From the NCBI RefSeq assembly GCF_050269735.1, contig NZ_JBNNIX010000006.1:62001-126000 (forward strand): DNA of 64,000 nt, given 5' to 3'. Source of the stretch: Paenisporosarcina sp050269735 (GTDB lineage: Bacteria > Bacillota > Bacilli > Bacillales_A > Planococcaceae). Positions 62,671-64,000 of this stretch are shown here, one piece after another. Position 1 is the first letter of the stretch. Each line of letters begins with the position of its first letter. The notes below the pieces were generated by a model, which saw only the letters and a program-made list of their open reading frames with translations, searched no databases and had not been told where the DNA came from. The translations under genes were made by a program, and so were the position numbers.

Positions 62671-62767
62671 TTATAAATCACTTTTCATGCTTGTTATAGA
62701 AGAATACCACAGCAGGAGTTTCCGTCGATTCGTCGAAATTTATATGTGAGAGATTGGAGGAATACAT

Positions 62768-63139
62768 ATGAAGAATTTATCGATTGAGTCCATCGGCCAA
62801 ATAGCCGTCAATGTAAAGGACTTGCAACGAGCTGTGGCTTTTTACAGAGATGTAATTGGCTTGCCATTGTTATTCGAAACAAATGGCCTGGCGTTTTTCC
62901 AGTGTGGGGAAACACGCTTATTATTGAGTTTGCCGGAAAAGAAAAAGTTTGATCACCCAAGCTCCGTGATTTACTTTAAAGTGAAAGACTTAAATTCAAC
63001 TGTAACTACTATGAAAGAAGCGGGTGCTGATTTCATTGACGAACCCCATATGGTTGGGAAAATGGGCGATGTTGAAATTTGGATGGCTTTCTTCAAAGAT
63101 GGAGAAGGCAATACTCATGCAGTAATGAGTGAAGTTTAA
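62768..63139 (+). CDS. VOC-family protein
   Basis: A 123-residue VOC protein, start SIGQIAVNVKDLQRAVAFYR, with GLPLLFETNGLAFFQCGETR and the closing strand KDGEGNTHAVMSEV. The first metal histidine is replaced by Gln (IGQIAV), so it may not bind metal. GGAGG site eight bases before ATG. Confidence 0.88.
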   Translation: MKNLSIESIGQIAVNVKDLQRAVAFYRDVIGLPLLFETNGLAFFQCGETRLLLSLPEKKKFDHPSSVIYFKVKDLNSTVTTMKEAGADFIDEPHMVGKMGDVEIWMAFFKDGEGNTHAVMSEV

Positions 63140-63146
63140 ACAGTGA

Positions 63147-63182
63147 ACCCTTCTAAAGCTTTTAACATGGAGGGTTTTTTCT
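63147..63182 (+). terminator. Terminator after the VOC gene
   Basis: ACCCT / AGGGT stem with long loop and TTTTTT tail. Confidence 0.45.
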
Positions 63183-63307
63183 TTTCAAGAGAAGGCGTAG
63201 TCCTTCTCCCATTTAAGGTCTTGTCCATTCAGCTCGCAGCAAAATAAAAAATCGAGTGATTTTCACCAGTCAAATGAACCTGTCACAATCCAAAAAGAAG
63301 ATACAGA

Positions 63308-63336
63308 AAAAAGACATCCCATTATAAGATGTCTTT
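63308..63336 (-). terminator. Terminator after the CBS gene
   Basis: AAAAGACATC / GATGTCTTTT with 9-base loop, T run on the minus strand. Confidence 0.7.
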
Positions 63337-63354
63337 TCAATAATTTAAAGCTCA

Positions 63355-64000
63355 TCACGATTCAATCTTCATCAAATCCAACGGTGTGACAATACCAACC
63401 AATCCATCTTTGTCCGTAATCAGTAAGGCTTCGAGTCTCTTGCCTTTTGCCATGGCGTCTTTAAAAAGTTCTTCCGCTTCAAAAATCGACATTTCACGTG
63501 GGACGAATAGATGATTTTCTTTCTTTTTCTCATGTTGGAGAGTGGATTCGACGGTCATTTCCCAGGAAATATCCTCGTTTTCGACATGGTTTGCAAGCCA
63601 AAAGGTAATTCCCACCGCCGTTAATAGACCTACAAAAACATTATCGTTATAGACCGGAATTTGGGTAAATTGTTTATCACGTATCATAATAAGGGCGTCA
63701 CGTAACGTGTCTTTTGCTTGGAGCGTGCTCACTTTTCTTTCGAACATTTCACCGACTGTTACTGGTTTTGCCAGTGCTTCATCAATCGTTTCGAGAGCCT
63801 GTACAATTTCATCATGAGGTTCTGCAATTGCATATTCAGTTGATGTTTGATGATGGACAATTGCATTTCGCAGCGTTGCGTATTCTTTTAAGTCCTCTTC
63901 ATATCTTCGCACAATGGCATTCTTCCGTTTAGAAAGCTCAACCAATTTGTAAAATGACAGATGATCATTGGTGCCAATGATCTCTTTCATAGATTGTTCG
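63355..64000 (-). CDS. HEPN-CBS protein (5-prime end outside the window)
   Basis: At least 211 residues; the frame stays open to the window edge, so the true start is probably upstream. The N-terminal part is helical and ends in LRNAIVHH, the R-x4-H pattern of HEPN domains; the rest holds a CBS pair (VGEMFERKVSTLQAKD, IPVYNDNVFVGLLTAVGI; second repeat LFVPREMSIFEAEELF, LLITDKDGLVGIVTPLD). HEPN domains can be RNases; CBS pairs bind adenine nucleotides. Role unknown. Confidence 0.75.
   Translation of the reverse strand, partial: EQSMKEIIGTNDHLSFYKLVELSKRKNAIVRRYEEDLKEYATLRNAIVHHQTSTEYAIAEPHDEIVQALETIDEALAKPVTVGEMFERKVSTLQAKDTLRDALIMIRDKQFTQIPVYNDNVFVGLLTAVGITFWLANHVENEDISWEMTVESTLQHEKKKENHLFVPREMSIFEAEELFKDAMAKGKRLEALLITDKDGLVGIVTPLDLMKIES

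Overview
The window reads as chromosome of a low-to-medium GC, spore-forming Firmicute, most likely Planococcaceae or Bacillaceae (a Sporosarcina-like organism is my guess; species not determinable by eye). Reasons: AGGAGG-type ribosome sites, sigmaB-like promoters before stress genes, two YjcZ-type spore peptides, the SAM-riboswitch mtnWXBD operon, a ykkC guanidine-I riboswitch before an SMR pair, a LexA box of the Bacillus type, and a typical Bacillaceae long palindromic intergenic repeat. No rRNA, tRNA, CRISPR array, transposase or phage gene is visible.

Layout. 1-3.9 kb: hutU-hutI-hutG histidine degradation operon (hutH not present). 4-16.6 kb: housekeeping and regulators: DUF378 stress peptide, AraC-type regulator with a receiver-like N-terminus, PadR-HAAS/DUF4097 pair, cupin, YkuD transpeptidase, DinB, a coiled-coil protein, a MarR-MMPL exporter operon with an almost ideal operator, GGDEF protein, TIGR02206 membrane protein. 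16.6-22.2 kb: small membrane proteins, beta-lactamase-fold hydrolase, DUF3626, NTR-domain and DUF4349 surface proteins, GNAT. 22.4-35.7 kb: an AT-richer defence island, all on the minus strand: a small protein and a C5-cytosine methyltransferase, then a MORC-like GHKL ATPase, a Z1 helicase-like protein, a PD-(D/E)XK protein and an AIPR protein, then a McrB-like AAA GTPase with a DUF2357/McrC-like nuclease. Terminators divide it into three transcription blocks. 35.8-46.7 kb: GNAT, SOS-controlled YolD pair, phosphoesterase, a small accessory segment between two 73-bp direct repeats, copper-binding and VTT membrane proteins, hydrolase, YjcZ peptides. 46.9-51.1 kb: two adjacent riboswitch-controlled operons, mtnWXBD (SAM-I) and ykkCD (guanidine-I). 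51.2-64 kb: NUDIX, CorA, small lipoprotein, sigmaB-type stress genes (GSP26-like, CsbD), PQQ-type sugar dehydrogenase, TauE, then a four-gene operon (ABM monooxygenase, small helical protein, B12-binding protein, PAS-STAS protein), metallophosphoesterase, SDR, VOC proteins and a partial HEPN-CBS protein.

Most interesting points: (1) the compound defence island that combines a MORC/Z1/AIPR restriction module with a McrBC-like pair; (2) a stand-alone B12-binding protein carrying the W-x9-EH and E-x-H-x-x-G pattern of CarH/LitR photoreceptors, translationally coupled to a PAS-STAS protein, a candidate light or cobalamin input into a stressosome-like pathway; (3) three intergenic arrays of short, unrelated core motifs that all repeat with the same 21-bp period (two helical turns). 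(2) and (3) are my best candidates for undescribed biology.
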